Shown here: in pieces, positions 18,231 through 26,268 of the stretch | Numbering within the stretch: the first letter of the stretch is position 1 | Layout: each line of letters opens with the position of its first letter | From: Pseudomonas wuhanensis | GTDB taxonomy: Bacteria > Pseudomonadota > Gammaproteobacteria > Pseudomonadales > Pseudomonadaceae | Length of the DNA stretch: 64,000 nucleotides | NCBI RefSeq assembly: GCF_030687395.1 | Contig: NZ_CP117430.1 | Span: 2,790,001-2,854,000 of the forward strand | Direction of reading: 5' to 3' | Made by a program: the position numbers and the translations under genes | The notes under the pieces: generated by a model | Seen by the model: the letters and a program-made list of their open reading frames with translations, nothing else | Databases searched by the model: none | What the model was told of the DNA's origin: nothing

Positions 18231-18244
18231 TTGATATCGATCAA
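18231..18244. promoter_or_regulatory. Perfect ANR/DNR box upstream of nrdD
   Basis: TTGATATCGATCAA matches TTGAT-N4-ATCAA at every fixed position. Class-II spacing puts transcription start near 18279, about 52 bases before the nrdD ATG, which explains anaerobic expression of the class III reductase. Confidence 0.9.
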
Positions 18245-18330
18245 TTGCAGATCAGCCCTTTGTCCGTAGTCTTCACTGCATGTTGTGTTTGTTTGTCAAT
18301 AAACATCTATATGTAGTATCTGGAGGCCGA

Positions 18331-20346
18331 ATGCAGAGCACGCTGATCTCAGTAGGATGTAACCGCTTGCACAAGCGCGATGGCAGTCTGGTTGCCTTCG
18401 ATGCGGACAAGATCCGTCAGGCGTTGATCGCTGCCGGCAAGGCGACCGGGGAGTACACCGAGGTTGAGGTTGAAGGTTTGCTTCAGGCGGTACTCGCTAG
18501 GCTGGACGGACTGCCAAGGCTGCATGTCGAGCAGATCCAGGATCGTGTCGAACGGGTATTGATGGACGCCGGTTTTTTCTTCGCCATGCGCGCCTACATC
18601 GTCTACCGCGAACAACACGGGCGCTTGCGTCGCGACCGCCGGACCATGGTCGAAGTGGCGACCTCGATGAACGAATACCTGGACCGTGAAGACTGGCGGG
18701 TTCAGGCCAATGCCAATCAGGGCTACTCACTGGGCGGGCTGGTGTTGAACGTGTCGGGCAAGGTCACTGCCAATTACTGGCTGGACGAGGTGTACAGCGA
18801 GGCCATCGGCCAGGCCCACCGCAAGGCGGATTTGCATGTGCACGACCTGGACATGCTCGCCGGCTACTGCGCCGGCTGGTCGCTGCGCACACTGTTGCAC
18901 GAAGGGCTCAACGGTGTGCCGGGGCGTGTCGAAGCCGGTCCGCCGAAGCACTTGAGCAGCGCCTTGGGGCAAATGGTGAATTTCCTCGGCACCCTGCAAA
19001 ACGAATGGGCCGGTGCTCAGGCATTCAGCTCGTTCGACACCTACCTGGCGCCCTATGTGCGCAAAGACCAGCTGAGTTATCAGGAGGTACGCCAGGCGAT
19101 CCAGGAGTTCATCTACAACCTCAACGTACCCTCGCGCTGGGGCACCCAGACGCCGTTCACCAACCTGACCTTCGACTGGGTTTGCCCGCAGGATTTGCGT
19201 GAGCAGATACCCGTCATCGGCGGGGAGGAAATGCCGTTCGCCTATGGTGACCTGCAAGTCGAAATGGACCTGCTCAACCGCGCCTACATCGAGGTGATGC
19301 AGGCGGGCGATGCGAAAGGGCGAGTGTTCACCTTTCCGATCCCGACCTACAACATCACCCATGATTTTCCGTGGGACAGTGAAAACGCCGACCGTCTGTT
19401 CGAGATGACGGCGCGTTACGGTTTGCCCTACTTCCAGAACTTCCTCAATTCGGACCTGCAGCCCAATCAAGTTCGCTCAATGTGCTGCCGGTTACAGCTG
19501 GATGTGCGCGAGTTGCTCAAGCGCGGCGGCGGTTTGTTCGGCTCGGCGGAACAGACCGGGTCGCTCGGCGTGGTGACCATCAACTGCGCCCGCCTGGGCT
19601 ATGTGTTCAAGGGCAACACCAGTGGTTTGTTACAGCGCCTGGATGCGCTGATGGAACTGGCGATGGAGAGCCTGGAGGTCAAGCGCAAAGTCATTCAGCA
19701 CCACATGGACGCCGGTTTGTACCCTTACACCAAGCGTTACCTGGGCACCTTGCGCAACCATTTCTCCACCATCGGCCTCAACGGCCTGCACGAAATGCTG
19801 CGCAATTTCACCGGCGACGAGGAGGGCATGCACACCGAGCAGGGCCGCAAGTTTGCCCTGAACATGCTGGACCATGTACGCGCCACGTTGCTGCGTTTCC
19901 AGGAAGAAACCGGCCATCTCTACAACCTGGAAGCGACACCGGCAGAAGGCACCACTTACCGCTTCGCCAAGGAAGACCTCAAGCGCTATCCCGACATTCT
20001 CCAGGCCGGCAGTGTGCAGGCGCCGTATTACACCAACTCCTCGCAACTGCCCGTGGGCTACACCGAAGACCCTTTCGAGGCCCTGGAACTTCAAGACGAA
20101 CTGCAATGCAAATACACCGGCGGCACGGTCCTGCACCTGTACATGGCCGAGCGGATTTCATCGACCCAAGCCTGCAAGCAATTGGTGCGCAAGGCCCTTG
20201 GGCGTTTCCGCCTGCCGTACCTGACCGTGACCCCGACGTTCTCGATCTGCCCGGTGCACGGCTACCTCGATGGCGAGCATGAGTTCTGCCCCAAATGCGA
20301 CGAGGTCCTGCTGCTGCAAGAGCAGAAAGCCGCCGCTGTTCATTGA
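18331..20346 (+). CDS. nrdD: Anaerobic ribonucleoside-triphosphate reductase, large part (NrdD without glycyl tail)
   Basis: This 671-residue class III reductase has an N-terminal ATP-cone (about 10-100: VAFDADKIRQALIAAGKATG, then MRAYIVYREQHG), followed by the ten-stranded barrel with reductase cysteines such as RSMCCRLQL (~390). The C-terminus reads SICPVHGYLDGEHEFCPKC, most of the zinc site, and stops 17 residues later. The glycyl-radical motif normally found beyond the zinc site is absent here and is encoded by the next, separate gene. GGAGG six bases before the ATG at 18331 decides the start. It makes dNTPs from NTPs without oxygen. Confidence 0.93.
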   Translation: MQSTLISVGCNRLHKRDGSLVAFDADKIRQALIAAGKATGEYTEVEVEGLLQAVLARLDGLPRLHVEQIQDRVERVLMDAGFFFAMRAYIVYREQHGRLRRDRRTMVEVATSMNEYLDREDWRVQANANQGYSLGGLVLNVSGKVTANYWLDEVYSEAIGQAHRKADLHVHDLDMLAGYCAGWSLRTLLHEGLNGVPGRVEAGPPKHLSSALGQMVNFLGTLQNEWAGAQAFSSFDTYLAPYVRKDQLSYQEVRQAIQEFIYNLNVPSRWGTQTPFTNLTFDWVCPQDLREQIPVIGGEEMPFAYGDLQVEMDLLNRAYIEVMQAGDAKGRVFTFPIPTYNITHDFPWDSENADRLFEMTARYGLPYFQNFLNSDLQPNQVRSMCCRLQLDVRELLKRGGGLFGSAEQTGSLGVVTINCARLGYVFKGNTSGLLQRLDALMELAMESLEVKRKVIQHHMDAGLYPYTKRYLGTLRNHFSTIGLNGLHEMLRNFTGDEEGMHTEQGRKFALNMLDHVRATLLRFQEETGHLYNLEATPAEGTTYRFAKEDLKRYPDILQAGSVQAPYYTNSSQLPVGYTEDPFEALELQDELQCKYTGGTVLHLYMAERISSTQACKQLVRKALGRFRLPYLTVTPTFSICPVHGYLDGEHEFCPKCDEVLLLQEQKAAAVH

Positions 20347-20378
20347 TTTCGATCCACTCAACCGCAAGGAGCTTCACC

Positions 20379-20546
20379 ATGACTGCATCGCAAACACTGC
20401 CCCAGGCTCAACGTCAACGCTGCGAAGTCTGGACCCGGGTGATGGGCTATCACCGTCCTGTGTCGGCGTTCAATCCGGGGAAACAGTCGGAGCACCGTGA
20501 GCGGGTGCACTTCACTGAAAGCGCGGCACTGGCCGGGCGCCAATGA
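20379..20546 (+). CDS. Separate glycyl-radical segment of NrdD
   Basis: This 55-residue protein has its own site (AAGGAG, eight bases before ATG). It contains RCEVWTRVMGYHRPV and SAFNPGKQSEHRER, which is the C-terminal glycyl-radical loop of class III reductases; the radical Gly should be the one in RVMGY. The lone Cys before it would complete the zinc site begun in NrdD. A 32-base gap and a frame change separate it from nrdD; its stop overlaps the nrdG ATG (ATGA). Function must be in trans, as a complementing subunit activated by NrdG. The wider distribution of this split could not be tested here. Confidence 0.85.
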   Translation: MTASQTLPQAQRQRCEVWTRVMGYHRPVSAFNPGKQSEHRERVHFTESAALAGRQ

Positions 20547-21238
20547 GTCGAATGCTTCGGGTCGGGGGCATGGTGCCCCTGACCACTATCGACTATCCGG
20601 GACAGCTTGCCTGCGTGCTGTTTTGCCAGGGTTGCGCCTGGCGTTGTCGTTATTGTCATAACCCGCAGCTGATTCCCCCTCGTGGCAGTGAGGAAGTGGA
20701 TTGGCGGCGGGTATTGGCGTTTCTGCAACGTCGTCAGGACCTGCTCGATGCCGTGGTGTTCAGCGGCGGTGAGCCGACTCTGCAGGACGGCTTGCTCGGG
20801 GCCATGGACGAAGTGCGGGACATGGGATTTCGCATCGGCTTGCACAGCGCCGGGATCAAGCCTGCTGCATTTGCCAAGGCATTGACCGGGGCGGATTGGG
20901 TCGGTTTCGACGTCAAGGCGTTGCCCGAGGATTGCCAGGCCATCACCCGGGTCGAGGGCAGTGGGGCCGCCAACTGGCGCAGCCTCGAGCATCTGCTGGC
21001 CAGTGGTGTCGACTATGAATGTCGCACCACCGTGCATTGGCATCTGTTCGAGCCGGCGCGTCTACTGATCCTGGCCAAACGTTTGAATGCGCTTGGCGTC
21101 AAACGCTTCGCCGTGCAACTGGTTCGCACCGAGCGGATGTTCGATCCGCTGTTGCCGAGCGTTTCCGCACAAGCGTTGCTGCCAGAGTTATGGGAGGCCA
21201 TGCGCGAGTTGTTTCCAGCCTTCGTGTTGCGGGGGTAA
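20543..21238 (+). CDS. nrdG: NrdG, radical-SAM activase of anaerobic reductase
   Basis: This 231-residue radical-SAM protein has the cluster motif CQGCAWRCRYCHNPQL at ~residues 29-44 and the SAM-binding VFSGGEPTLQ (~71). It generates the glycyl radical on the reductase using S-adenosylmethionine. The start overlaps the stop of the 55-residue glycyl-radical gene by four bases, so activase and radical segment are produced together. The length is larger than E. coli NrdG (154) and matches the longer bacterial type that resembles pyruvate-formate-lyase activases. Confidence 0.93.
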   Translation: MSRMLRVGGMVPLTTIDYPGQLACVLFCQGCAWRCRYCHNPQLIPPRGSEEVDWRRVLAFLQRRQDLLDAVVFSGGEPTLQDGLLGAMDEVRDMGFRIGLHSAGIKPAAFAKALTGADWVGFDVKALPEDCQAITRVEGSGAANWRSLEHLLASGVDYECRTTVHWHLFEPARLLILAKRLNALGVKRFAVQLVRTERMFDPLLPSVSAQALLPELWEAMRELFPAFVLRG

Positions 21239-21239
21239 C

Positions 21240-21269
21240 GGGGGCTGGGGGAACTCAAGCCCAGCCCCA
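21240..21269. terminator. Hairpin between convergent nrdG and ftrD
   Basis: GGGGCTGGG and CCCAGCCCC form a strong stem with an 11-base loop in the 16-base gap and the end of ftrD. No T-run follows, so it may stop transcription from either side only partly. Confidence 0.5.
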
Positions 21270-22634
21270 GAATTGCAACCACCAGCCGAATCCCACCATG
21301 CCTTCGGCCAGGATCAGGCAAGCGATGGCGGACCCGCGTCGCACCTGGGAAAGACCTTCGCGGCTCAGCCGTTTCCAACCCAGAAGCAGGCTCCAGCCCA
21401 TCGCGGCCAATAACAGACAGGCCCTGGCCGGTTGCACCCACTCCAGCAGCAGCCCTTCATAACGCAGTAGTTTGACGGTGGTGGCCGACAGCCCGAGGAA
21501 CAGGCCGGCACCCCCCAGGGGCGTGAGTGTCAGCGCCAGGGGCCAATACAGAGTGCGATCCCGCGCCAGTCGGGCCGTCAGGCGCAGGAGCAGCATCAAC
21601 GCCGTGCCGAGCACGATCGAACTCAAACTCAGGTAAGCGACGATGCTGAAACCGTCGAGCCAACTGAAGCTGTCGTTGAGCTGCGGGTAATGGGTCAGCA
21701 GCCACCAGGGGGCGTTGTCCTGCAGGGCCCAGAGTTGGTCGTGTTCGACCAGCCACTGCGCCAGGGATTGTTTGAGGGCAATAAACCATGGGCTGACCGT
21801 CCACTGAAATGCACCCATCGCCAAGCCGATCACGCCGAATAGCAGCAAACGTGTATCCCATGGGGACAGGGTCTGCGCCGTCGCGTGAAGAATCTCCTGA
21901 TTGCTGGAGCGGGCGATCAGTTGAACGGCACCGCGTTGCCCGCTGCAGCGTCCGCAGGCGTGGCAATCACTGGCGCCTTGCAGGCGGCGGATATCGAGCA
22001 GGGGAGCGCAGTTGGGCGGCGGCAGGCGTGGTGCGGCATTTTCTAGCCAGCGTTGTTCGTCGACCTGAAAGTGCACAGGGGCCAGCCTTGCGAGCAGGGC
22101 GAAAACACCGCTGACCGGGCACAGGTAACGGCACCAGACTCGCTTGCCCCGGGCGAACAACAACCCGACGATGACCGCCGCGACAGTGGAACCGCCCAGA
22201 ATCAACAGCGCGGCCTGGGCGTAGTCATAGACGCTGATCAACTGGCCGTAGAGGGTCGTCAGGCAGAACGCCAATGTCGGCCAGCCGCCCCAGCGCAACC
22301 AGCGCGGCACGCCCAGGCCTTTGCCGTAATGGCTGGCCCATTCGCTGAGCGAGCCTTCCGGGCACAGAACGCCACACCAGAGTCGGCCGAAAAACACCAT
22401 CGACAGCAACACGAACGGCCACCAGATCCCCCAGAATAGAAACTGCGCGAGCAAGGTCAGGTTGTCGAGTATCCGTGCCTGGCTGTCCGGTAGCGGCAAC
22501 AGCGCCGGGGCCACCAACAGCACCGCGTAAAACACGACAACAGCCCACTGCACCCCACGGATGACGGGCGCATGGCGACGCATCCCATCGCCCAGTCGTT
22601 GGAGCCATCGATTGCGCCGGCTCAGGTCGGGCAT
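21255..22634 (-). CDS. ftrD: Membrane 4Fe-4S protein of the iron uptake operon (FtrD-like)
   Basis: This 459-residue polytopic membrane protein carries the NapH/FtrD-type motif WCGVLCPEGSLSEW (~85-98) and CRYLCPVSGVF (~173), plus the loop CHACGRCSGQRGAVQL (~230) that can hold an iron-sulfur centre. Family knowledge: FtrD reoxidises or supplies electrons in the ferrous iron system FtrABCD. It starts at 22634, overlapping ftrC by 13 bases with GGAAAG upstream; the in-frame extension to 22943 lies inside ftrC and is not real. It is the last gene of the operon. Confidence 0.8.
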   Translation of the reverse strand: MPDLSRRNRWLQRLGDGMRRHAPVIRGVQWAVVVFYAVLLVAPALLPLPDSQARILDNLTLLAQFLFWGIWWPFVLLSMVFFGRLWCGVLCPEGSLSEWASHYGKGLGVPRWLRWGGWPTLAFCLTTLYGQLISVYDYAQAALLILGGSTVAAVIVGLLFARGKRVWCRYLCPVSGVFALLARLAPVHFQVDEQRWLENAAPRLPPPNCAPLLDIRRLQGASDCHACGRCSGQRGAVQLIARSSNQEILHATAQTLSPWDTRLLLFGVIGLAMGAFQWTVSPWFIALKQSLAQWLVEHDQLWALQDNAPWWLLTHYPQLNDSFSWLDGFSIVAYLSLSSIVLGTALMLLLRLTARLARDRTLYWPLALTLTPLGGAGLFLGLSATTVKLLRYEGLLLEWVQPARACLLLAAMGWSLLLGWKRLSREGLSQVRRGSAIACLILAEGMVGFGWWLQFWGWA

Positions 22635-23476
22635 GGCAGGCTTTCCGCAGTCCGTTGCCGTAGCCAGCCGCCGACGGCCAGCCAATAACCGATCCACACC
22701 AACAAGGTCAGGCCACTGGGGCTTGCCCGATAACCGGCGAACCCTGCAAGAAAGCCACCCAATCCATGGCTGTCGTTCAGCAACGTGCTGCTGTCCCAAA
22801 GCGCTTCGCCAACGATGCGGTAAACCACGTCCGGTACATCCAGGGCGAGCAGTTGGCCGCCGATTCGCTCGGTGCCGCTGACCAACAACGCCGCGCCAAG
22901 CATGAGCAAGATGACTTCGCTGATGACAAAAAATCGTTGCCATGAAATGAATCGGCGACTGCTGTGCAGCAGCGTAATGGTCAGCGCCGACAGCACCAGC
23001 CCCAATACGCCGCCGACGGCAAACAAACCGAGCTGCGGACCTCGCAGCCGGGCACCGGCGCCATAGAGAAAGACCACCGTTTCGCTGCCTTCGCGGCTGA
23101 TTGCGAGCATTGCCAGCAGTAACAGACCTGCGCCACCTTGTCGGGCCAGGTGGCTATCGGCGTGTCGTCGCAAATCGTGGTTGAGGCTGCGCCCGTGACG
23201 GTGCATCCAGCCGACCATCTGCACCATCAACAGGCTGGCAACCAGCGCGAGTGCGGCCTGGAACCATTCACTGGCCGACCCGCTCATGGCCTCACCGGCA
23301 AACAGAATCAACACCGCCAGCAGGCCTGATAGCATCAATCCCAGCACCACACCCGCCCACAGGTATTTGACCAGACGATTACCTTGGCCTTGCTGGCTGG
23401 CCCAGGCCTGGAGAATACCGATCACCAGCAACGCCTCGACGCTTTCGCGCCAGACGATGAACATTGATTGATTCAT
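22622..23476 (-). CDS. ftrC: FTR1-family iron permease (FtrC/EfeU-like)
   Basis: The product has 284 residues and seven predicted membrane helices. The two iron-binding R-E-x-x-E motifs are present: RESVEALLV at residue 10 and REGSETVVFLYG at ~128. It moves ferric iron formed on the periplasmic side across the inner membrane. GGAG five bases before the ATG supports the start. It lies between the cupredoxin and ferredoxin genes in the order of ftrABCD operons. Confidence 0.9.
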   Translation of the reverse strand: MNQSMFIVWRESVEALLVIGILQAWASQQGQGNRLVKYLWAGVVLGLMLSGLLAVLILFAGEAMSGSASEWFQAALALVASLLMVQMVGWMHRHGRSLNHDLRRHADSHLARQGGAGLLLLAMLAISREGSETVVFLYGAGARLRGPQLGLFAVGGVLGLVLSALTITLLHSSRRFISWQRFFVISEVILLMLGAALLVSGTERIGGQLLALDVPDVVYRIVGEALWDSSTLLNDSHGLGGFLAGFAGYRASPSGLTLLVWIGYWLAVGGWLRQRTAESLPCPT

Positions 23477-23498
23477 GGAAGCTCCGTGCGCTAACAGG

Positions 23499-23831
23499 TT
23501 ATTTCGCGAGGATGCCGCCTTCGGGCAATTGCGGATTGAACTCGTCGAAAAAGGGGTAGTGACCGGGCCTCAGGGGGTGAATGACCACGAAGGTCGTTAC
23601 CCCTGGCGACAGGACTTTTTCAACCCGCAACGGCGTGCTCTCGAACTCGGCCGGCCCTTGGCCGACGTTCTTCAGAACGATCTTGAAGCGCTGTCCGGCC
23701 GGCACCTCCAGCAAGGCAGGCGTGAAATGGCCATCGCGCAGGATCAGCTCAAAGCTCGGCAACTCGGCATGGGCCGTCAACGGCGCAACTGCTCCGGCCA
23801 CCATCAGCCAGGCAAGATGCAGGCGCTTCAT
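23499..23831 (-). CDS. ftrB: Periplasmic cupredoxin (FtrB-like)
   Basis: This 110-residue exported protein has a signal peptide ending near TAHA (residue 22). A single cupredoxin fold of about 85 residues follows, with ILRDGHFTPALLEVPAGQRF typical of the Cupredoxin_1 family. The C-terminal part has HPLRPGHYPFFDEF instead of a classical Cys/Met copper site. In FtrABCD it is thought to oxidise ferrous iron for the permease. The ATG follows the ftrA stop directly (TGAATG). Confidence 0.85.
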   Translation of the reverse strand: MKRLHLAWLMVAGAVAPLTAHAELPSFELILRDGHFTPALLEVPAGQRFKIVLKNVGQGPAEFESTPLRVEKVLSPGVTTFVVIHPLRPGHYPFFDEFNPQLPEGGILAK

Positions 23832-24362
23832 TCAATACCCGCCTTTTTTACCGATGCCGGCGTAGATGAATTCGTAGTGCAGTTCGCAGCGTTCGAACCA
23901 GGGGGCGACACCGGTTTCCTTATCGGTATGGCGCCCGAGGGAGCCATGACCGCCGGGTGGCAGGACGGTGAATGTCAGCTGATATTTACCGGGGCCAAGC
24001 AGCTTCACATTGTCGCCATAGTGCGGACCGTCATTGGCCACCATGGCATGGAAATCGCCTTTGATCTCGGGGTCGTTGCCGTGTTTTTTCAGGTTGAAAG
24101 AGACATTCAGATAGGGGACGAAGCTCCCCTCCTGAAAGCCCTGTCGATTGTCTGCTGTGGCCCGGATATCAGCTTCCAGGTGGACGTCGGAATCCGCGGT
24201 GGCGCGCATCATCCCCGCAGGTGCCATTTCGATTGGCTGCAAATACACCGCCCCGACTTCCAGCCCGGGACACAACTGTGGTTCCCCGATCGGGTATTCC
24301 TTGGCGTGAGCCAGTGGTGTGAGCAAGAGCAGGGCGAGTGATAGCGAAAAAGGGTTACGCAT
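23832..24362 (-). CDS. ftrA: Periplasmic P19-type iron-binding protein (FtrA-like)
   Basis: This 176-residue protein has a signal peptide (residues 1-20, ending PLAHA) and the P19/Tpd domain (KEYPIGEPQLCPGLEVGAVY, then ADSDVHLEADIRAT and the His-rich HAMVANDGPHYGDNVKL). The family binds copper and iron in the periplasm and feeds the FTR1 permease. AGGAAG upstream of 24362 fixes the start; the extension to 24422 is rejected. It is first in the operon, behind a Fur-like box. Confidence 0.88.
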   Translation of the reverse strand: MRNPFSLSLALLLLTPLAHAKEYPIGEPQLCPGLEVGAVYLQPIEMAPAGMMRATADSDVHLEADIRATADNRQGFQEGSFVPYLNVSFNLKKHGNDPEIKGDFHAMVANDGPHYGDNVKLLGPGKYQLTFTVLPPGGHGSLGRHTDKETGVAPWFERCELHYEFIYAGIGKKGGY

Positions 24363-24417
24363 AATAGCTTCCTGAGCACTGACGAGTAGGAACCCGAGTC
24401 TAGGAAGCTTTGCTGCG

Positions 24418-24437
24418 AACAATAATGATTGTTATCA
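24418..24437. promoter_or_regulatory. Fur-like box upstream of ftrA
   Basis: On the minus strand the stretch reads TGATAACAATCATTATTGTT, close to the 19-base Fur consensus (GATAATGATAATCATTATC). It is 56 bases before the ftrA ATG, which fits iron repression of ftrABCD. Confidence 0.7.
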
Positions 24438-24449
24438 AGTTTTGAGCAA

Positions 24450-24806
24450 TTAAACCGATGGCTCGTCACGTTGACGAAATCGCTGGGCCCGTTCGACGCT
24501 GTGGGTCATCTGTGCCGCCGCATGAACGGTCAAGGGATGCTGGGTAAAACCGGGTCTGGGGGAAATGTAATCGGCCATTTCCCGGGCAATGGCGAGCTGA
24601 CGTTCCGAGCCTTCTGCCAGCAGCGCGATGACCAGGTTTTCCAAGGCAATCACGCGGACACGCAAGTGAACCAGTTCGGCGTTGGTCAAGGCGGGCGGGG
24701 CGGTAAACGCGTCGCCATCGATGGATGTTGCGGCGTTTTCGTCCCATGTCGACAGGGTTGGATGATCTGGTGCCCCAATGCTTGGGAAAGGGTTTTTATT
24801 GAGCAT
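24450..24806 (-). CDS. Small conserved-type protein of unknown function
   Basis: The product has 118 residues, no signal peptide and no membrane segment. The N-terminal third is polar and probably disordered; the middle (ALTNAELVHLRVRVIALENLVIALLAEGS) looks like an amphipathic, possibly coiled helix; the C-terminal part is His/Gln-rich. GGAG before the ATG at 24806 sets the start; an upstream TTG is less likely. I recognise no family. A perfect ANR box lies 85 bases upstream, between this gene and the divergent DUF3079 gene, so it may be an oxygen-controlled gene. Confidence 0.6.
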   Translation of the reverse strand: MLNKNPFPSIGAPDHPTLSTWDENAATSIDGDAFTAPPALTNAELVHLRVRVIALENLVIALLAEGSERQLAIAREMADYISPRPGFTQHPLTVHAAAQMTHSVERAQRFRQRDEPSV

Positions 24807-24890
24807 GAGCGACGTCTCCAAGTCTGTTCAGCCGTTAGAAGCTTAGCTGCAGGATCGCGATGGGGGAGGGAAGTCGCTGGATGTCGATTC

Positions 24891-24904
24891 TTGATATGTA
24901 TCAA
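24891..24904. promoter_or_regulatory. Perfect ANR/DNR box between divergent small genes
   Basis: TTGATATGTATCAA matches the ANR/DNR consensus completely. It is 60 bases before the DUF3079 start (plus) and 85 bases before the unknown gene (minus); spacing fits a class-II promoter for the former. Confidence 0.85.
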
Positions 24905-24963
24905 GGCTGGCATTGAACAAGGGCTGTAGGTTGGAAAAAGCCACTCAATGATTGGAGATCGGC

Positions 24964-25215
24964 ATGGCCAAGAACTTCCCCGTTAACCCCAAGCACCCCG
25001 AGCGGATCTGTTGGGGATGCGACCTGTATTGTCCGGCCAAGGCCCTGGCGTGCGGCAATGGTTCCGAACGGACGATGCATCCGGCGGAGATGTTTGGAGA
25101 GGATTGGCACCTGCCGGGCGACTGGGGCCTTGATGCGGTCATTGCTACAGACAAGGTGGTGGATGACTTCCAATCACTGCCCGATGATGCGTTGCGAGTA
25201 AACCGCTTTTCTTAG
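24964..25215 (+). CDS. DUF3079-family small cysteine protein
   Basis: The 83-residue protein reads ICWGCDLYCPAKALACGNGS near its N-terminus, followed by TMHPAEMFGEDW. This is the whole of the DUF3079 family pattern, with four cysteines that could bind metal. The function is unknown. The ATG at 24964 has GGAGATC upstream; the four-codon-longer start is less likely. A perfect ANR box lies in its promoter, which suggests expression when oxygen is low. It is followed by a REPIN. Confidence 0.8.
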   Translation: MAKNFPVNPKHPERICWGCDLYCPAKALACGNGSERTMHPAEMFGEDWHLPGDWGLDAVIATDKVVDDFQSLPDDALRVNRFS

Positions 25216-25277
25216 GAGCCAGGCTTGCCGGCGAAGGCGCTCTTAAGGACGTCTTCGCCGGCAAGCCTGGCTCCTGC
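25213..25277. repeat. REPIN-like inverted pair of a second REP type
   Basis: The unit aggagccaggcttgccggcg is answered by cgccggcaagcctggctcct, with about 20 bases between. It differs in sequence from the REP at 18100 and belongs to another REP group. It lies between the convergent DUF3079 and lyase genes. Confidence 0.88.
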
Positions 25278-25293
25278 AGGTCCCGATTTAATA

Positions 25294-25968
25294 TCAGGCG
25301 TGGGTGATGGAAAGGTCGCTGATGATGCACACCGAACCGTCTTCGGGGTCGGTGGTGTCGGAGTAATCGATCTGGTTGTACACGCCGCCATGGAAGGCCA
25401 GCGTTTTCGTGTCCCAGGTGTTGTCGAGGCGCATGATTGCGGAGGTCGATTTGACGCCGTTACAGCTCGCCGAAACGGAGACCGCGCCATTCGAATTGGC
25501 GTGAATGTTGATTTTGAAAAGTGCTCCGAGCGGCACGTTTTCCAGAACCGTCGTGTTCACCGGATTTTCTTGAAGATAACTCGACCGGAACCCCATGGTG
25601 ATTCGGCCTTTGTTCCAAAACACTTTTACCGGTGGTCGCTCTGAACCCTGCACATGAATCTGACCGATCACGACCTTCTGCAGCGAGTTGACTTTCGTCA
25701 GCCGCATTTCTTGTCGATTCCAGTGGTCGGCAGCGCTGGCGAATAGCCAATAACCTGGCTCCTTCCACTCGCAGCGAGTGCGGTGCGTGCTTTTGCTCGA
25801 AGCGCCGAGCGTCGGCGCCGTCATTTGCAGCGAGCCGTCTGGAAGCATCGAAACGACTTCCGGGCATTCAAGCAGTGCTCGCCAGCCGATGAGTTCAAGC
25901 GCGATGGGGTTGGTGTCGGAGATGGGAAGCGGTGTAGCGATTGTGTAGTTGCTGATGTCTACGGTCAT
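25294..25968 (-). CDS. Polysaccharide lyase family 7 (alginate-lyase-like) protein
   Basis: The 224-residue jelly-roll protein shows the three PL7 marks in order: THRTRCEW (variant of R-x-E-x-R, ~residue 62), VIGQIHVQG (the QIH catalytic motif, ~98) and KTLAFHGGVYNQID (variant of YxKAGxYNQ, ~190). Some substitutions (Cys in the first, Phe-His in the last) leave substrate open: alginate or a related polyuronate. No signal peptide is visible, unlike secreted alginate lyases, so it might be released by lysis or act in the cell. GGGA seven bases before 25968 favours this start; ATG at 25974 is possible. Operators like those of the neighbouring repressor lie in its promoter. Confidence 0.75.
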   Translation of the reverse strand: MTVDISNYTIATPLPISDTNPIALELIGWRALLECPEVVSMLPDGSLQMTAPTLGASSKSTHRTRCEWKEPGYWLFASAADHWNRQEMRLTKVNSLQKVVIGQIHVQGSERPPVKVFWNKGRITMGFRSSYLQENPVNTTVLENVPLGALFKINIHANSNGAVSVSASCNGVKSTSAIMRLDNTWDTKTLAFHGGVYNQIDYSDTTDPEDGSVCIISDLSITHA

Positions 25969-26105
25969 GGTCATTTCCCTATTTCATTTGATGTCACCCT
26001 TTGCTCAGTTGAGCCTTGCGTTTGATGTAGGCCTACATCCCACTGCCCACTCGATGAATGGGCAGAAGTGATGCTTTCGTTGTTGTCTTGGCTTGCAAAT
26101 AAAAG

Positions 26106-26141
26106 TAGCAGTGCTGCTATTTAAAGTAAATAGCACTGCTA
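26106..26141. promoter_or_regulatory. Two palindromic operator-like sites upstream of the lyase gene
   Basis: TAGCAGTGCTG (26106-26116) and TAGCACTGCTA (26131-26141) fit a common pattern TAGCANTGCTA, 25 bases apart. On the minus strand they embrace a possible promoter (TTTACT, 17 bases, TACTTT). Similar sites lie before the repressor gene at 27099-27141. Confidence 0.65.
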
Positions 26142-26161
26142 ATAATTTTTTTGAAAGGCAC

Positions 26162-26186
26162 AAAAAAACCCGCGCTTGGCGGGCTT
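26162..26186 (-). terminator. Rho-independent terminator after the repressor gene
   Basis: Read on the minus strand, GCCCGCCAAGCGCGGG forms a short GC-rich hairpin followed by seven T. It lies downstream of the repressor stop codon and upstream of the lyase promoter, insulating the two. Confidence 0.8.
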
Positions 26187-26268
26187 CTAATCGATGAGCG
26201 CGTTCTACAGAGTGTCGAGTTGCGCCTGAAGTCGGGTCGCCGACTATTCAAATGCCTTATGCGGTCAA

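Noticed and set aside
20547..20600. Reading the 55-residue glycyl-radical gene as a noise ORF
   Set aside because: It carries the full glycyl-radical consensus and overlaps nrdG by ATGA, so it was kept as a gene.
22635..22943. N-terminal extension of the FtrD frame
   Set aside because: It lies within ftrC and reads as Arg-rich shadow text; the ATG at 22634 with GGAAAG is better.
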